A stretch of DNA of 64,000 nt. Source: Variovorax sp. HW608 (GTDB lineage: Bacteria; Pseudomonadota; Gammaproteobacteria; Burkholderiales; Burkholderiaceae_C). The stretch spans positions 5,234,229 to 5,298,228 of the forward strand of contig NZ_LT607803.1 in assembly GCF_900090195.1 (NCBI RefSeq), given 5' to 3'. Shown here in pieces: positions 45,134 to 54,607 of the stretch; the first letter of the stretch is position 1; every line of letters starts with the position of its first letter. The translations under genes and the position numbers were made by a program. The notes beneath the pieces are model-generated. The model had not been told where the DNA came from and did not search any database. It saw only the letters and a program-made list of their open reading frames with translations.

Positions 45134-46102
45134 TCAGGGTTGGTAGCCGGATTTCTGGACCACGGGCGCCCACTGCGCACGGTAGGCCTTGAGCATCGCT
45201 GCCGTCTGCTCCTGCGTGCTGACGACCGGCGTCATCAGGGCGTCCTTGAAGCGGCGCTGGGTGTCGGGGTCCTGCATCACCGCGTGGATGTCCTTGGCGA
45301 GCCGCGCGACCTTCTCGCGCGGCATGCTGGCCGGCGCGAAGAACGCGTTGAAGCCGGTCGCGACGAGGTCGAGGCCGGCTTCCCTGAAGGTCGGGATATC
45401 CGGCGCGAAGGGCGAGCGCTTGGCGCCCGAGACCGCCAGGATGCGGATCTTGCCGGCCTGGTGCTGCGGGAGATCGACGTCGAAGGTGTCGAAGGCGATC
45501 GGCACCTGGCCGCCCACCAGGTCGGTCAGCAGCGGGCCGGAGCCGCGGTAGCCGACCACTTGCGCCTGCACGTGCGCCTTCTCGCCCATCATCAGGCCGA
45601 AGAAGTGCGGCAGGCTGCCGGTCGCGGGCACGCCGAAGTTCGACTTCTCGGGGTTCGCGCGCATCCACGCGATCAGGTGCGACAGCTCGCGCACCGGCAC
45701 CGCGGTGGAGACGGCGAGCGCGAACTCGTAGTCATTGACATGCGAGACCGGCACGAAATCGCGCTCCGCGTCGTAGCCGTTGTCCTTGAACACCAGCGGC
45801 GCGACCACCATCACGGCCGGGTTGGCGACCATCAGCACGTTCTGCCCGGCCGGCGTGGCCTTGACCTGCTGGGCCGCCAGTCGCCCGCCGGCGCCGGCCT
45901 TGTTGTCCACGATCACCGGCACGCCGACCTTGGCCTGCAGCTTGTCGGCCACGATGCGCGCCACGCGGTCGGTCGCGCCGCCGGCCGCATAGCCGACCAC
46001 GATGTGCAGCGGCCCACCTTCGAGTGTTTGCGCCTGCGCGGCGAGGGAAGCGGCTGCCAGCGTCAGGGTTGCGGCGATGTGCGGGATGAATTTGCGAAAC
46101 AT
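45134..46102 (-). CDS. Bug-family tripartite tricarboxylate transporter binding protein (1)
   Basis: 322 residues. A signal peptide (about 1-25, ending AAQAQ) is followed by a TctC/Bug domain: IHIVVGY-like start (LHIVVGYAAGGATDRVARIVAD), VDNKAGAGGRLAAQQV, and the phrase GDLPHFF-like GSLPHFFGLMMGE. Bug proteins capture small carboxylates or other solutes in the periplasm. Membrane TctA/TctB partners are absent, as is usual for this expanded family. GGAGG lies 5 nt before the ATG at 46102. It sits between a second Bug gene and the sulfatase gene. Confidence 0.92.
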   Translation of the reverse strand: MFRKFIPHIAATLTLAAASLAAQAQTLEGGPLHIVVGYAAGGATDRVARIVADKLQAKVGVPVIVDNKAGAGGRLAAQQVKATPAGQNVLMVANPAVMVVAPLVFKDNGYDAERDFVPVSHVNDYEFALAVSTAVPVRELSHLIAWMRANPEKSNFGVPATGSLPHFFGLMMGEKAHVQAQVVGYRGSGPLLTDLVGGQVPIAFDTFDVDLPQHQAGKIRILAVSGAKRSPFAPDIPTFREAGLDLVATGFNAFFAPASMPREKVARLAKDIHAVMQDPDTQRRFKDALMTPVVSTQEQTAAMLKAYRAQWAPVVQKSGYQP

Positions 46103-46128
46103 GGGTCCTCCGAAGAATTCGCGTTGTG

Positions 46129-47115
46129 TCAGTCGTTGGCCTGGAAGTTCACGGCCTTCATGATCACGGCCCAGCGGGCGGTGTCTTCGCGCATTGTCTT
46201 CAGAAGCGTGGCCGCGTCGTCGTTGACCGCATACATGCCGTTCTGCCGCAACTGCTGCTTGACTTCGGGCGAGTCGACCGCGCGGCTGAACTCCGCGCGC
46301 AGCTTGTCGACGATCAGCCGCGGCGTCTTCGCGGGCGCGTAGTAGGCAAACCATGCGGTCGCGACCACGTCCTTGAGCCCGGCCTCGACGAAGCTCGGCA
46401 GATCAGGCATCAGCGGCGAGCGCTTCTCGCCGCTGGTCGCGAGCACCTTCACCCGGCCGCCGGACTGCATCTGCAGTGCGCCGCCGACGGTGTCGAAATA
46501 CACCGGGATCTGCCCGCCCATCACGTCCTGCCGCGCGGGCGTGGAGCCACGGTACGGCACGTGGACCATCCTGAGCCCCGCCGAGCGGTTCAGCATCTCG
46601 CCGAGAAAGTGCGACGGCGTGCCCGCGCCGTATGAGCCGAAGCTGACCTTGTCGCCCTGCGCCTTGGCCCAAGCGATGAACTCGGCCAGCGTGTTGGCCG
46701 GCACGTCCTTGCTCACCACCAGCGCGAGCTCGAAGCGCGCCGCGTTGACGATCGGCACGAAGTCCTTGATCGGGTCGTACGAGAGCTTGGCGTAGGCGCT
46801 CGGGTACATCGTCATCATGCTGGCGGTTCCGAGCAGCAGGGTGCGCCCGTCGGGCGGCGCATGCTTGACCGCCTCGACCGCGATGCGGCCCGATGCGCCC
46901 GAGCGGTTGTCGACGATCAGCGGGCCGAGCGAGTCGCGCACCTCCTGCGCGATGGCGCGCGTCAGCACGTCCTGCGTGCCGCCGGCCGGAACGCCGATCA
47001 GCACCTTGATCGGCTGGCCGGGCGTGAAGGCCGCTTCCGCGCTTGCCAGCGGCGAGAGCGCGAGGGCGCCGAGGCCGGCGATCAGGCTGCGGCGGTCGAG
47101 GTCGGTGCGGGGCAT
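46129..47115 (-). CDS. Bug-family tripartite tricarboxylate transporter binding protein (2)
   Basis: 328 residues. The signal starts DRRSLIAGLGALALSPLASA and has a twin-Arg-like RRS, so Tat export is possible. The Bug domain follows (IKVLIGVPAGGTQDVLTRAIAQEV, VDNRSGASGRIAVEAVKHA, GTPSHFLGEMLNRSAG). It is similar to, but clearly diverged from, the next Bug gene 26 bp downstream. It is the first gene of the Bug-Bug-sulfatase operon and diverges from the MarR regulator. Confidence 0.92.
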   Translation of the reverse strand: MPRTDLDRRSLIAGLGALALSPLASAEAAFTPGQPIKVLIGVPAGGTQDVLTRAIAQEVRDSLGPLIVDNRSGASGRIAVEAVKHAPPDGRTLLLGTASMMTMYPSAYAKLSYDPIKDFVPIVNAARFELALVVSKDVPANTLAEFIAWAKAQGDKVSFGSYGAGTPSHFLGEMLNRSAGLRMVHVPYRGSTPARQDVMGGQIPVYFDTVGGALQMQSGGRVKVLATSGEKRSPLMPDLPSFVEAGLKDVVATAWFAYYAPAKTPRLIVDKLRAEFSRAVDSPEVKQQLRQNGMYAVNDDAATLLKTMREDTARWAVIMKAVNFQAND

Positions 47116-47194
47116 GAAAGTCTCCTGGATTGGGTCGTGCGGCGGGCCTTCGGAAGGGCCGGGTCTCGGAGGACTTTAGAGTTGCGACATTCGA

Positions 47195-47207
47195 TTGATC
47201 TAATCAA
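47195..47207. promoter_or_regulatory. Possible MarR operator
   Basis: TTGAT-CTA-ATCAA is a 13-bp interrupted palindrome in the 114-bp gap between the Bug operon and the divergent MarR gene. MarR proteins bind short palindromes in such gaps. It is 22 bp before the MarR start. Confidence 0.45.
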
Positions 47208-47229
47208 CCATCCTCCGGACTAACCCCAG

Positions 47230-47739
47230 ATGACCCCGACGCCAGAGTCGCGCCGACCGCTCGACGACCTTCTGCTGTACCGGCTGTCGCGGCTGCTCTC
47301 GGTCGCGGGCAGCATGGTGATCAGGCTCTGCGAGGGGCGCTTCGGCATCACGCGGCGCGAATGGCGGCTGATCGCCACGCTGGCGAGCCGTGGCGAGCTC
47401 AGCTCGTCAGGCCTCGCCGAGCATGCGCAGCTCGATCGCGCGCGCACCTCGAAGGCCGTCGGCTCGCTGGTGACCAAGGGCCTGATCGCGCGCTCGCATC
47501 CGGTGGGCGACCGGCGCCAGGTGCTGCTGTGCCTCACCGGGCGCGGCCGCGACCTGTACGACGAGCTGTTCCCGCTCGTGACACGCATCAACACCGACCT
47601 GCTCGGCGCGCTCGATGCCGATGCCGCCCGGCAACTGGATGAATCGCTCGCGCGCCTGCAACTGCATGCCGAGCAGCTGGTGGCAGAGGCCGTGCTGCCC
47701 AAGGCGGACCGCCGGCGGCGCGGCGATCCGCATCGATGA
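47230..47739 (+). CDS. MarR-family transcriptional regulator
   Basis: 169 residues with a winged-helix domain: FGITRREWRLIATLASRGELSSSGLAEHAQLDRARTSKAVGSLVTKGLIAR and wing GDRRQVLLCLTGRG. Flanking N- and C-terminal helices would form the dimer. It is divergent from the Bug/sulfatase operon and probably represses it until a ligand binds. The ATG at 47230 has no strong ribosome site, so the start is placed on family length. Its stop is 2 bp from the convergent FUSC gene. Confidence 0.9.
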   Translation: MTPTPESRRPLDDLLLYRLSRLLSVAGSMVIRLCEGRFGITRREWRLIATLASRGELSSSGLAEHAQLDRARTSKAVGSLVTKGLIARSHPVGDRRQVLLCLTGRGRDLYDELFPLVTRINTDLLGALDADAARQLDESLARLQLHAEQLVAEAVLPKADRRRRGDPHR

Positions 47740-47741
47740 GC

Positions 47742-49988
47742 TCAGGCGGTCCCGGCCTGCGCTCCGGCTTCGGACTCGGTTTCGGCCAGCGATTGCAGGA
47801 TGCGCGCGGCGTCATCGCGCAGCTGCACCGCGATGCCGTTCGCCATGTCGAGGCGGCGCAGCAGCCACGGCGTGATGTCGTTGTCGAAAGGATCGAGCAG
47901 CGGAACCGTTCCGGCGATGGTGGTGGCCGACGGGCTCTCGGGCATCGCCGGCCCGCTGGTCGGCGCGGCGCCGATGGCCGCCTCGATGCGCTGGATGGTG
48001 CGGGCCAGCGGGCCTTCGATCTCGGCCACCGTGAGGCGGTCGCGCCGCAGCACGAGCATCGACTTGACCGCGCTCAGCTGCGCGAGCAACTGGTAGCTGT
48101 GCGCCTGAAGATGCTCGAGCGGCTCCAGCGGCGGGCGCACCGCGCGCGGCTCCGACAGCGAGCGCTGCGTCGCCTGCACCAGCGCGGAGAGGCTGTCGTA
48201 GGCTTCGCGGCGCGCGAGGCGCCAGTCGAGCTCGGGGCTGGCATCGACCGAGCGCAACTGCCCGAGCCCGAGCGCGAGCCGCGCATGCCGCGCCTGCGCC
48301 TTCAGCGTGCGCGCCACCAGCGCGGGGATCTGCCCGCGCTCCCATGACGGCAGCACGTAGCAGAACGCCCAGGCGAGCGCGGCTCCGATCAGCGTGTCGG
48401 CCACGCGCTCGAACAGCGCGAACGCGGTGCTCACACCGGTGTTGAGCATGTGGGCCTGCACCAGGCCGAGCACGGTCGCCGCGACCGCGGTGACGAGGTA
48501 GCGGCGGACCGCGAAGCCGTGCGCGATGGCCTGCGCCAGCGTCATGCCGATCAAGAGGGCGAGCGGCGAGAGATGCGCCGAGAGCAGTCCGACCGCGAAC
48601 ACGCAGCCCAGCAGCGTGCCGGCCACGCGGCTGTTTCGCCGCTCCAGGGTCTGCGAGAGGCTGCCCCGCAGCACCACCACGATGGTCAGCAGGATCCAGT
48701 AGTCGTGCGAACCCCAGGGCATGGCGAGCGCGATGCCGTAGGCGGTTGCGATCGCGAGCGTGGCGCGGATCGCATGGCGCAGCGGCGGCGCGTCCCAGCG
48801 CCAGAGGGCCAGGAAGGGGCGCAGCGACCATGCCGTCGGGCTCACGAACATCTGCCAGCTCGCGCGCACGACCGCGAGATCGGGCTCGCGGTCGCCGCGC
48901 GCGAGCGCCGACAGGCGCAGCACCTCGTCGTTGATGTGGCCGATGCGATTCGCGAGCCCGCGCGCCAGCATGGCCGGCGTCGGGCCGGTGTAGCTGGCGG
49001 GCCGGTCATCCTCGTGAAGGCGGATTGCCGCCAGACGCGGTCGGCGATCGGTCAGCGCGGCGGGCTTGCGGATCAGGAGCAGCGCGTCGGCCAATGCGGT
49101 CGTGTCTTCGGCCAGGCCTTCGAGGATGTCGCGCATCTCGGTGAGCGCGGGCGCGTGGTCGGGGTGCGATTTCAGCGCGTCGATGTCGAGCTCGCTCGCC
49201 AGCAGCAGGTCGCGCAGTTCGAGCACCGTCACCAGCATGCCGGCCAGCTGCTGCCGGCGCGGCGTGCGGGGCGATTCGAGCACGATGTCGCGCGCCGCCT
49301 GCAGCTGGTCGGCCAGCGCGGCCTGCTCGCGCAGGAGCTGCCCGAGCAGCGACGGCGGGATCTCGCGCACGTCGCCGGACTCGTCGCGCGGCACGAACTG
49401 GCGCGCTTCGGTGCGCATGAGCGCGGCCAGCGAGAGCAGCAGGTCGGCCATCAACTGCACGCGGTAGCGCGCATTGAGCGCCGCGTTGGCGATGACCGCG
49501 TAGACCACGTACAGCCCCGCACCGAGCCCGAAGTGCATCGTTCGCTGCACCGCCTCTGCCATGCCGGTCGGCGTCGGCGTGGCCATCGAGAAGATCATGG
49601 AGAACATGACCGCGATGGCGATCGGGATCCCGCGCTTGCCCCAGGCCATCGCCAGGAACGCGAGGAAGGTCGCGGGCACCAGCAGCAGGCCCAGCTGCAG
49701 CGGCGCCGCGTGCAGCACCTGGACCAGGAAGAACAGCGGCAGCCCGATCAGCGGCGCCGGCAGCATCTGGAAGAACTTGCCGCGCCGCGGCGCGGCGAGG
49801 TCGGGCGGCGCGCTCACGATGACGCCGACCGACGCGGCCGAGGCGGCCAGCGCGTCGAGCGCGAGATGCACGCCCCCGGAGATCAGCAGCAGCCCGAAGG
49901 CGACCGCGATGCCGTTGAGAACGTAGTGGCTCAGCGCCACCCGCAGGGCCGCGCGGCCCCGCTCGGTGGCCGCGCGCTGCGCTGGCAT
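47742..49988 (-). CDS. FUSC-family membrane transporter
   Basis: 748 residues. Two sets of about six membrane helices (roughly 18-185 and 395-545) are each followed by a long cytoplasmic helical region. This matches the fusaric-acid-resistance/YccS/AaeB layout (PWGSHDYWILLTIVVVLRGSLSQTLERRNSRVAGTLLGC). Such proteins export aromatic acids. The ATG at 49988 overlaps the suhB stop (TGATG), so the gene is coupled to suhB. It has no adaptor or outer-membrane partner here. Confidence 0.9.
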   Translation of the reverse strand: MPAQRAATERGRAALRVALSHYVLNGIAVAFGLLLISGGVHLALDALAASAASVGVIVSAPPDLAAPRRGKFFQMLPAPLIGLPLFFLVQVLHAAPLQLGLLLVPATFLAFLAMAWGKRGIPIAIAVMFSMIFSMATPTPTGMAEAVQRTMHFGLGAGLYVVYAVIANAALNARYRVQLMADLLLSLAALMRTEARQFVPRDESGDVREIPPSLLGQLLREQAALADQLQAARDIVLESPRTPRRQQLAGMLVTVLELRDLLLASELDIDALKSHPDHAPALTEMRDILEGLAEDTTALADALLLIRKPAALTDRRPRLAAIRLHEDDRPASYTGPTPAMLARGLANRIGHINDEVLRLSALARGDREPDLAVVRASWQMFVSPTAWSLRPFLALWRWDAPPLRHAIRATLAIATAYGIALAMPWGSHDYWILLTIVVVLRGSLSQTLERRNSRVAGTLLGCVFAVGLLSAHLSPLALLIGMTLAQAIAHGFAVRRYLVTAVAATVLGLVQAHMLNTGVSTAFALFERVADTLIGAALAWAFCYVLPSWERGQIPALVARTLKAQARHARLALGLGQLRSVDASPELDWRLARREAYDSLSALVQATQRSLSEPRAVRPPLEPLEHLQAHSYQLLAQLSAVKSMLVLRRDRLTVAEIEGPLARTIQRIEAAIGAAPTSGPAMPESPSATTIAGTVPLLDPFDNDITPWLLRRLDMANGIAVQLRDDAARILQSLAETESEAGAQAGTA

Positions 49989-51022
49989 CACTGGGCCGGG
50001 GCGTCGCCCTCGGCGGGCGCCGCGGGGGCGTCACGGCGGACGCGGGTGAGCTTGCGCGGCTGCGGCGCGGCCTCGGCGGGGGCTGCGGGCGCCTCCTCTT
50101 CGGCCTTTTCCTCGGTCAGGCCGACCGTGCTGCGCGCGTAGAGGTCGGCATGCGAACGCGAAGGATCGACGGCACGGATGCGGTCGCTGGCGCGCAGCTT
50201 TTCGTCGACGCTCGCGAATTTCGAGTACTGGGCGAGCAGCGGCACGAGCTGGCCATAGACGCGCGGCGCACCCGCGAGGCATTCGCGCTGGTCGAGGAAA
50301 TCGGGCTCGCCGGTGAAGTTGCCGATCAGGCCGCCGGCCTCGGTCACGAGCAGCGAGCCGGCCGCCACGTCCCAGATGTTGAGGCCGGTCTCGAAGAAGG
50401 CATCGCTGAAGCCGGCTGCCACGTAGGCGAGGTCGAGCGCGGCGGCGCCGGGGCGGCGCAGCCCGGCGGCGCGCGGCATCAGGTCGGCCATGATGGCCAG
50501 GTACTGCTTGAAGTTGTCGCCGGAGCGGAACGGGAAGCCCGTGGAGATCAGGCATTCGTTGAGCCGGGTGCGCTTGCTCACGCGGATGCGGCGCTCGTTC
50601 ATGAAGGCGCCGCGGCCCCGGGTGGCGGTGAAGAGGTCGTTGCGCGACGGGTCGTAGACCACCGCCTGCTCGATCTTGCCGCGTACCGAGAGCGCGATCG
50701 ACACGCAATAGACCGGGAAACCGTGGATGAAATTGGTGGTGCCGTCCAGCGGATCGATGATCCACACGTAGTCGGAATCCCTGGCACCATGCTGGGTGCC
50801 CGATTCTTCGGCCAGGATGCCGTGCCCCGGGTAGGCGTGCAACAGCGTCTCGATGATCGCGTGCTCGCTCGCATGATCGACTTCGGTCACGAAGTCGTTG
50901 ACCTGCTTTTGTGAAATGCGCACGGCTTCGACATCGAGCGCGGCGCGATTGATGATGGCGCCGGCGGCGCGGGCGGCCTTGATGGCCACGTTGAGCATGG
51001 GGTGCAGGTTCGGGGACGACAT
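49988..51022 (-). CDS. suhB: Inositol monophosphatase family protein SuhB
   Basis: 344 residues. The phosphatase motifs are EESG (about 72-75), [15 protein letters not shown] (about 88-102) and [17 protein letters not shown] (about 215). The first 270 residues match the usual family length. The last 70 are an Ala/Pro/Glu tail with a basic patch (RKLTRVRRD), absent from E. coli SuhB. SuhB hydrolyses inositol-1-phosphate and, in E. coli, is part of the rRNA antitermination complex. The extra tail could affect such binding. It diverges from trmJ. Confidence 0.93.
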   Translation of the reverse strand: MSSPNLHPMLNVAIKAARAAGAIINRAALDVEAVRISQKQVNDFVTEVDHASEHAIIETLLHAYPGHGILAEESGTQHGARDSDYVWIIDPLDGTTNFIHGFPVYCVSIALSVRGKIEQAVVYDPSRNDLFTATRGRGAFMNERRIRVSKRTRLNECLISTGFPFRSGDNFKQYLAIMADLMPRAAGLRRPGAAALDLAYVAAGFSDAFFETGLNIWDVAAGSLLVTEAGGLIGNFTGEPDFLDQRECLAGAPRVYGQLVPLLAQYSKFASVDEKLRASDRIRAVDPSRSHADLYARSTVGLTEEKAEEEAPAAPAEAAPQPRKLTRVRRDAPAAPAEGDAPAQ

Positions 51023-51165
51023 GAATTGTGCGAAGAACGGAATGGGAGCGACGACGTTTGCATGGGGCCCCCTGGAATGCGGCCCGGCGATGCGGGCGGC
51101 GAGAATCGGGGGATTTTACCGGCTCCGCGCCGCCGCGCCCCGGGCGGCGTGATTTCCAAGTTCCC

Positions 51166-51930
51166 ATGCGTACCCGATTCATCCTGATCCAGACCAGCCA
51201 TGCCGGCAACGTCGGCGCCGCCGCCCGCGCCATGAAGACCATGGGCTTCAGCGACCTGGTGCTGGTCGCGCCGCGCTGGGCCAACGTGCTGCGGCGCGAG
51301 GAAACCATCCAGCGCGCCAGCGGTGCGCAGGGCGTGCTGGCCAGTGCGCGCATCGTCGACACGCTCGACGAGGCGCTCGACGGCGTCACGCACCTGTGCG
51401 CCACCGCGATGGTCCCGCGCGACTTCGGCCCGCCCACGCGAACGCCGCGCGAGCACCTCGAACCGCTGGCGAAGGGGGAGGGGCAGCACGTCGCCTTCCT
51501 CTTCGGCTCCGAGCGCTTCGGCATGCGCAACGAGGACGTCTACCGCTGCAATGTCGCGCTCAGCATCCCGACCGATCCGCAGTTCGGATCGCTGAACCTG
51601 GGCGCTGCGATCCAGGTGATCGCCTACGAATGGCGGCAGGCGCTGGGCGGCTTCGCGGTGCGCGACGCGACCGCGCCGGTGCGGGCGGCCGACGCCCAGG
51701 CGGTGGCGGGCATGCTGGACCACTGGGAGCGCTCGCTGGTGCGGATCGGCTTTCTCGACCCGCAGGCGCCCAAGAAGCTGATGCCGCGCCTGCAGCAGCT
51801 GTTCAACCGCGCACAGCCCACGGAGGAGGAGATCCACATCCTGCGCGGCATCGCCAAGGCCATGGCGGATGCCGCGGACGGCGGCGCAGCGGGCAAAACC
51901 CCATCCGCCGTGCGTAAAGAGCCGCGGTAA
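51166..51930 (+). CDS. trmJ: tRNA (cytidine/uridine-2'-O-) methyltransferase TrmJ
   Basis: 254 residues of the SPOUT superfamily. The N-terminus is FILIQTSHAGNVGAAARAMKTMGF. The knot motifs are FLFGSERFGMRNEDV and LSIPTDPQFGSLNLGAAIQVIAYEW. The C-terminal helical extension (about 165-245) is typical of TrmJ. It methylates the ribose at position 32 of tRNAs. The ATG at 51166 gives the family length; the upstream frame has no conserved sequence. It lies 36 bp before cysE. Confidence 0.92.
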   Translation: MRTRFILIQTSHAGNVGAAARAMKTMGFSDLVLVAPRWANVLRREETIQRASGAQGVLASARIVDTLDEALDGVTHLCATAMVPRDFGPPTRTPREHLEPLAKGEGQHVAFLFGSERFGMRNEDVYRCNVALSIPTDPQFGSLNLGAAIQVIAYEWRQALGGFAVRDATAPVRAADAQAVAGMLDHWERSLVRIGFLDPQAPKKLMPRLQQLFNRAQPTEEEIHILRGIAKAMADAADGGAAGKTPSAVRKEPR

Positions 51931-51966
51931 TAGACTGCCTGCCCCATATCCATATAACAACAACCG

Positions 51967-52743
51967 ATGTTCTCCCGGCTGCGTTCCGACATCCAGTGCA
52001 TCCTCGACCGCGATCCCGCGGCCCGGTCGCGCTGGGAAGTACTGACCCTCTACCCGGGGCTGCATGCCGTGGTGCTGCACCGGTTCGCGCACTGGTTCTG
52101 GAGCCACGGCTTCAAGTGGATCGGGCGCTTCGTCTCCCAGTTCTCGCGCTGGTTCACCGGCATCGAGATCCATCCGGGCGCGATCGTCGGCGAGCGCGTG
52201 TTCTTCGACCACGCGATGGGCGTCGTGGTCGGCGAGACCGCCGAGATCGGCGACGGCTGCACCATCTACCAGGGCGTGACGCTCGGCGGGACCTCGCTCT
52301 ACAAGGGCACCAAGCGGCACCCGACGCTGGGCCGCAACGTGGTGGTGAGCGCCGGCGCGAAGGTGCTGGGCGGCTTCACGGTGGGCGACGGCGCCAAGAT
52401 CGGCAGCAATGCGGTCGTCATCAAGCCCGTGCCGGCCGGCGCGACCGCGGTGGGCATCCCGGCGCGGATCATCCCTTCCAAGGCGGGGGAGAGCGCCGAC
52501 GTCGCGCAGCCGGCGGCCGCGAAGTTCTCGGCCTACGGCGTCACGCTGGAGGACGATCCGCTCGGCCAGGCGATGAAGGGGCTCATCGACCATACCGCGA
52601 GCCAGGAACACCAGATCGCGATGCTGTGGCAGGCGCTCGAGGCGCTGTCCAGGCAGCCCGGCAAGAAGGATTGCGTGCCCTGTGACGCCGCGAAGGACGA
52701 GTCCTTCGAGGCCGATCGGCTGACGCAGCTGATCGGGAAGTGA
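51967..52743 (+). CDS. cysE: Serine O-acetyltransferase
   Basis: 258 residues. The N-terminal helical domain is shorter than in E. coli and starts MFSRLRSDIQCILDRDPAARSRWEVLTLYPG. The left-handed beta-helix follows, with the active-site region IEIHPGAIVGERVFFDHAMGVVVGETAEIGDGCTIYQGVTLGG and KRHPTLGRNVVVSAGAKVLGG. The C-terminal 70 residues after the hexapeptides include a segment with two Cys (KKDCVPCDAAKDE). It makes O-acetylserine for cysteine synthesis. It lies in line with trmJ, a common order in beta-proteobacteria. Confidence 0.95.
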   Translation: MFSRLRSDIQCILDRDPAARSRWEVLTLYPGLHAVVLHRFAHWFWSHGFKWIGRFVSQFSRWFTGIEIHPGAIVGERVFFDHAMGVVVGETAEIGDGCTIYQGVTLGGTSLYKGTKRHPTLGRNVVVSAGAKVLGGFTVGDGAKIGSNAVVIKPVPAGATAVGIPARIIPSKAGESADVAQPAAAKFSAYGVTLEDDPLGQAMKGLIDHTASQEHQIAMLWQALEALSRQPGKKDCVPCDAAKDESFEADRLTQLIGK

Positions 52744-52792
52744 TCCGGGCGATGATCGGGGCCTTCCGTCCCGACATCGAAGCAGCCCGGAC

Positions 52793-53698
52793 ATGAACCT
52801 GCGATTCGTCGAAGCCTTCCACTGGGCGGTTGCGCTCAAGAGCGTCACCCGCGCCGCCGAGAAACTGCACCTGACCCAGTCGGCGCTCTCCAGCCGCATC
52901 GCGGCGCTCGAGCGCGAGCTCGGCGTGCTGCTGCTCGACCGGCGCGACAAGCAGTTCCGCCTCACGGTGGCGGGCCAGCGTTTCCATGCCTTCGCAGAGC
53001 GGCTGCTCGAGATGCAGATGCATATCAAGGCCGAGATGGGCTCGGGCGCGGTGCGCGAGACCGTGCTCCGGGTCGGCGCCATCGAATCGGTGGTGCACAG
53101 CTGGCTCACCGGCTGGCTGCAGCACATGCGGGAGACCTATCCGGACTTCGAGCTCGAACTCACCGTCGAAACCACGCCCGTGCTGGTCGACCAGCTCCAG
53201 CGCGGCAAGCAGGACCTGGTGTTCGCCGCGCTGCCCGCCAGCGGCGACGGCGTGCGCACCCGCGCCGTGCCGCCGATGCCGATGTGCTTCGTCGGCCATC
53301 GCGAGCTGCATGCGCGCCGGCGCTACCGCGTGGCGGATCTGCTCTCGTTCGATTTGCTGACCTTCCAGCGCGGCTCGCAGCCGCACGTGGCGCTGCTCGA
53401 GTTCTTCCGCGAGGGCGGCTATCCCGCGCCGAGGGTGCATGCGATCTCGTCGATCTCCGCCATGGCGCAGCTCGTGGAAGCCGGATTCGGCGTCGCGACC
53501 CTGCCGCGCGCGGTGGTGGAACCCCTGGCGCGCAGGCTCCCGCTGCGCGCGCTGCCTTGCGACGCCACGCTGGAGCCGCTGCCCATCTACGCCAGCTACC
53601 GCGAAGACCCATCGTCCCCCTTGCTGGAAGCGGCGCTGGGCTCCGCCGTGGTGCACGCTTCGCACCGTGCGGGCTCATCGAAAAAATCGATGACCTGA
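52793..53698 (+). CDS. LysR-family transcriptional regulator
   Basis: 301 residues. The HTH is about 3-60 ([47 protein letters not shown]). The effector-binding domain starts near 90 ([20 protein letters not shown]). It lies upstream of, and in the same direction as, the D-glutamate-cyclase-like, MFS and oxoprolinase genes, with a 53-bp gap. It is the likely activator of these genes. Its last codons contain a perfect palindrome (53675-53693). Confidence 0.93.
   Translation: MNLRFVEAFHWAVALKSVTRAAEKLHLTQSALSSRIAALERELGVLLLDRRDKQFRLTVAGQRFHAFAERLLEMQMHIKAEMGSGAVRETVLRVGAIESVVHSWLTGWLQHMRETYPDFELELTVETTPVLVDQLQRGKQDLVFAALPASGDGVRTRAVPPMPMCFVGHRELHARRRYRVADLLSFDLLTFQRGSQPHVALLEFFREGGYPAPRVHAISSISAMAQLVEAGFGVATLPRAVVEPLARRLPLRALPCDATLEPLPIYASYREDPSSPLLEAALGSAVVHASHRAGSSKKSMT
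53675..53693. promoter_or_regulatory. Perfect palindrome at the LysR gene end
   Basis: TCATCGA-AAAAA-TCGATGA has two perfect 7-bp arms around five A residues. The T-N11-A pattern of LysR boxes is satisfied within it. A 14-bp part of it (CGAAAAAATCGATG) recurs exactly at 53775-53788, inside the start of the next gene. Confidence 0.5.
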
Positions 53699-53751
53699 GC
53701 AAGAAACTTTGCGTTGGCGTTCGAAGCGGCGGATTCCCACAATCCGCCCTC

Positions 53752-54567
53752 ATGCAAGTCCCTGAAGTCCAGAGCGAAAAAATCGATGGCGCGAGCAGCG
53801 CCCGCAGCGTGCGCCTCGCCGCGCGCAGCGGCGCGATCAGCACCCACACCAGCGGCCTGGCGAGCGCCCATGTGCAGGGCAACCTCGTGATCCTGCCGCA
53901 GGCACACGCAGGCGATTTCCTGCGCTTCTGCCAGGCCAATCCCAAGCCCTGCCCGCTGCTGGGCGTCTCGGAAGCCGGCGACCCGTCGCTGCCCGCGCTC
54001 GGCCAGGACATCGACATCCGCTCCGACCTGCCGCGCTACCGGGTGTGGCGCCATGGCGAGCTGGTCGACGAGCCCGGCGACGTTCGCGCGCTGTGGACCG
54101 ACGACCTGGTCGGCTTCGTCATCGGCTGCTCGTTCACCTTCGAGCATGCGCTGCTCGCCGAAGGCATCGCGCTGCGCCATGTCTCGCAGGGGCGCAACGT
54201 CGCGATGTACCGCACGAACATCCAGACCGCGCGCGCCGGGGTGTTTCATGGGCCGATGGTGGTCTCGATGCGTCCATTGCGGGCGGCCGACGCCATTCGC
54301 GCCGTCCAGATCACCTCGCGCTTTCCGGCGGTGCATGGCGCGCCGGTCCACATCGGCGACCCGGCATTGATCGGCATCCGTTCGATCGACCGGCCGGACT
54401 ATGGCGAAGCCGTCGAGCTGCTGCAGGGCGAACTGCCGGTCTTCTGGGCCTGCGGCGTCACGCCCCAGGCCGCGCTGGCCGCCGCGCGCCTGCCTTTCGC
54501 GATCACGCATGCGCCGGGCGCGATGCTGGTCACCGACCTGCTTCACCACCGCCTCGCGGCGTTCTGA
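53752..54567 (+). CDS. D-glutamate cyclase-family protein (DUF1445)
   Basis: 271 residues. After about 20 non-conserved residues, the domain begins [20 protein letters not shown]. It contains [59 protein letters not shown], and [15 protein letters not shown]. The family has mammalian and bacterial members that turn D-glutamate into 5-oxo-D-proline, and some are annotated as putative hydro-lyases. With the 5-oxoprolinase 1.4 kb downstream the assignment is attractive. The start at 53752 follows the last stop-free ATG; the extreme N-terminus overlaps the repeated 14-mer. Confidence 0.85.
   Translation: MQVPEVQSEKIDGASSARSVRLAARSGAISTHTSGLASAHVQGNLVILPQAHAGDFLRFCQANPKPCPLLGVSEAGDPSLPALGQDIDIRSDLPRYRVWRHGELVDEPGDVRALWTDDLVGFVIGCSFTFEHALLAEGIALRHVSQGRNVAMYRTNIQTARAGVFHGPMVVSMRPLRAADAIRAVQITSRFPAVHGAPVHIGDPALIGIRSIDRPDYGEAVELLQGELPVFWACGVTPQAALAAARLPFAITHAPGAMLVTDLLHHRLAAF
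53775..53788. repeat. Second copy of CGAAAAAATCGATG
   Basis: This 14-mer equals 53679-53692, 96 bp upstream. With four mismatch-tolerant positions it extends to about 23 bp, ending in GAGCA in both. It encodes EKIDG in the N-terminus of the D-glutamate-cyclase-like protein. Confidence 0.6.
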
Positions 54568-54607
54568 AGCCCTTCGTTAAATTCGCATCCACAAAGGAGA
54601 CAACGTC

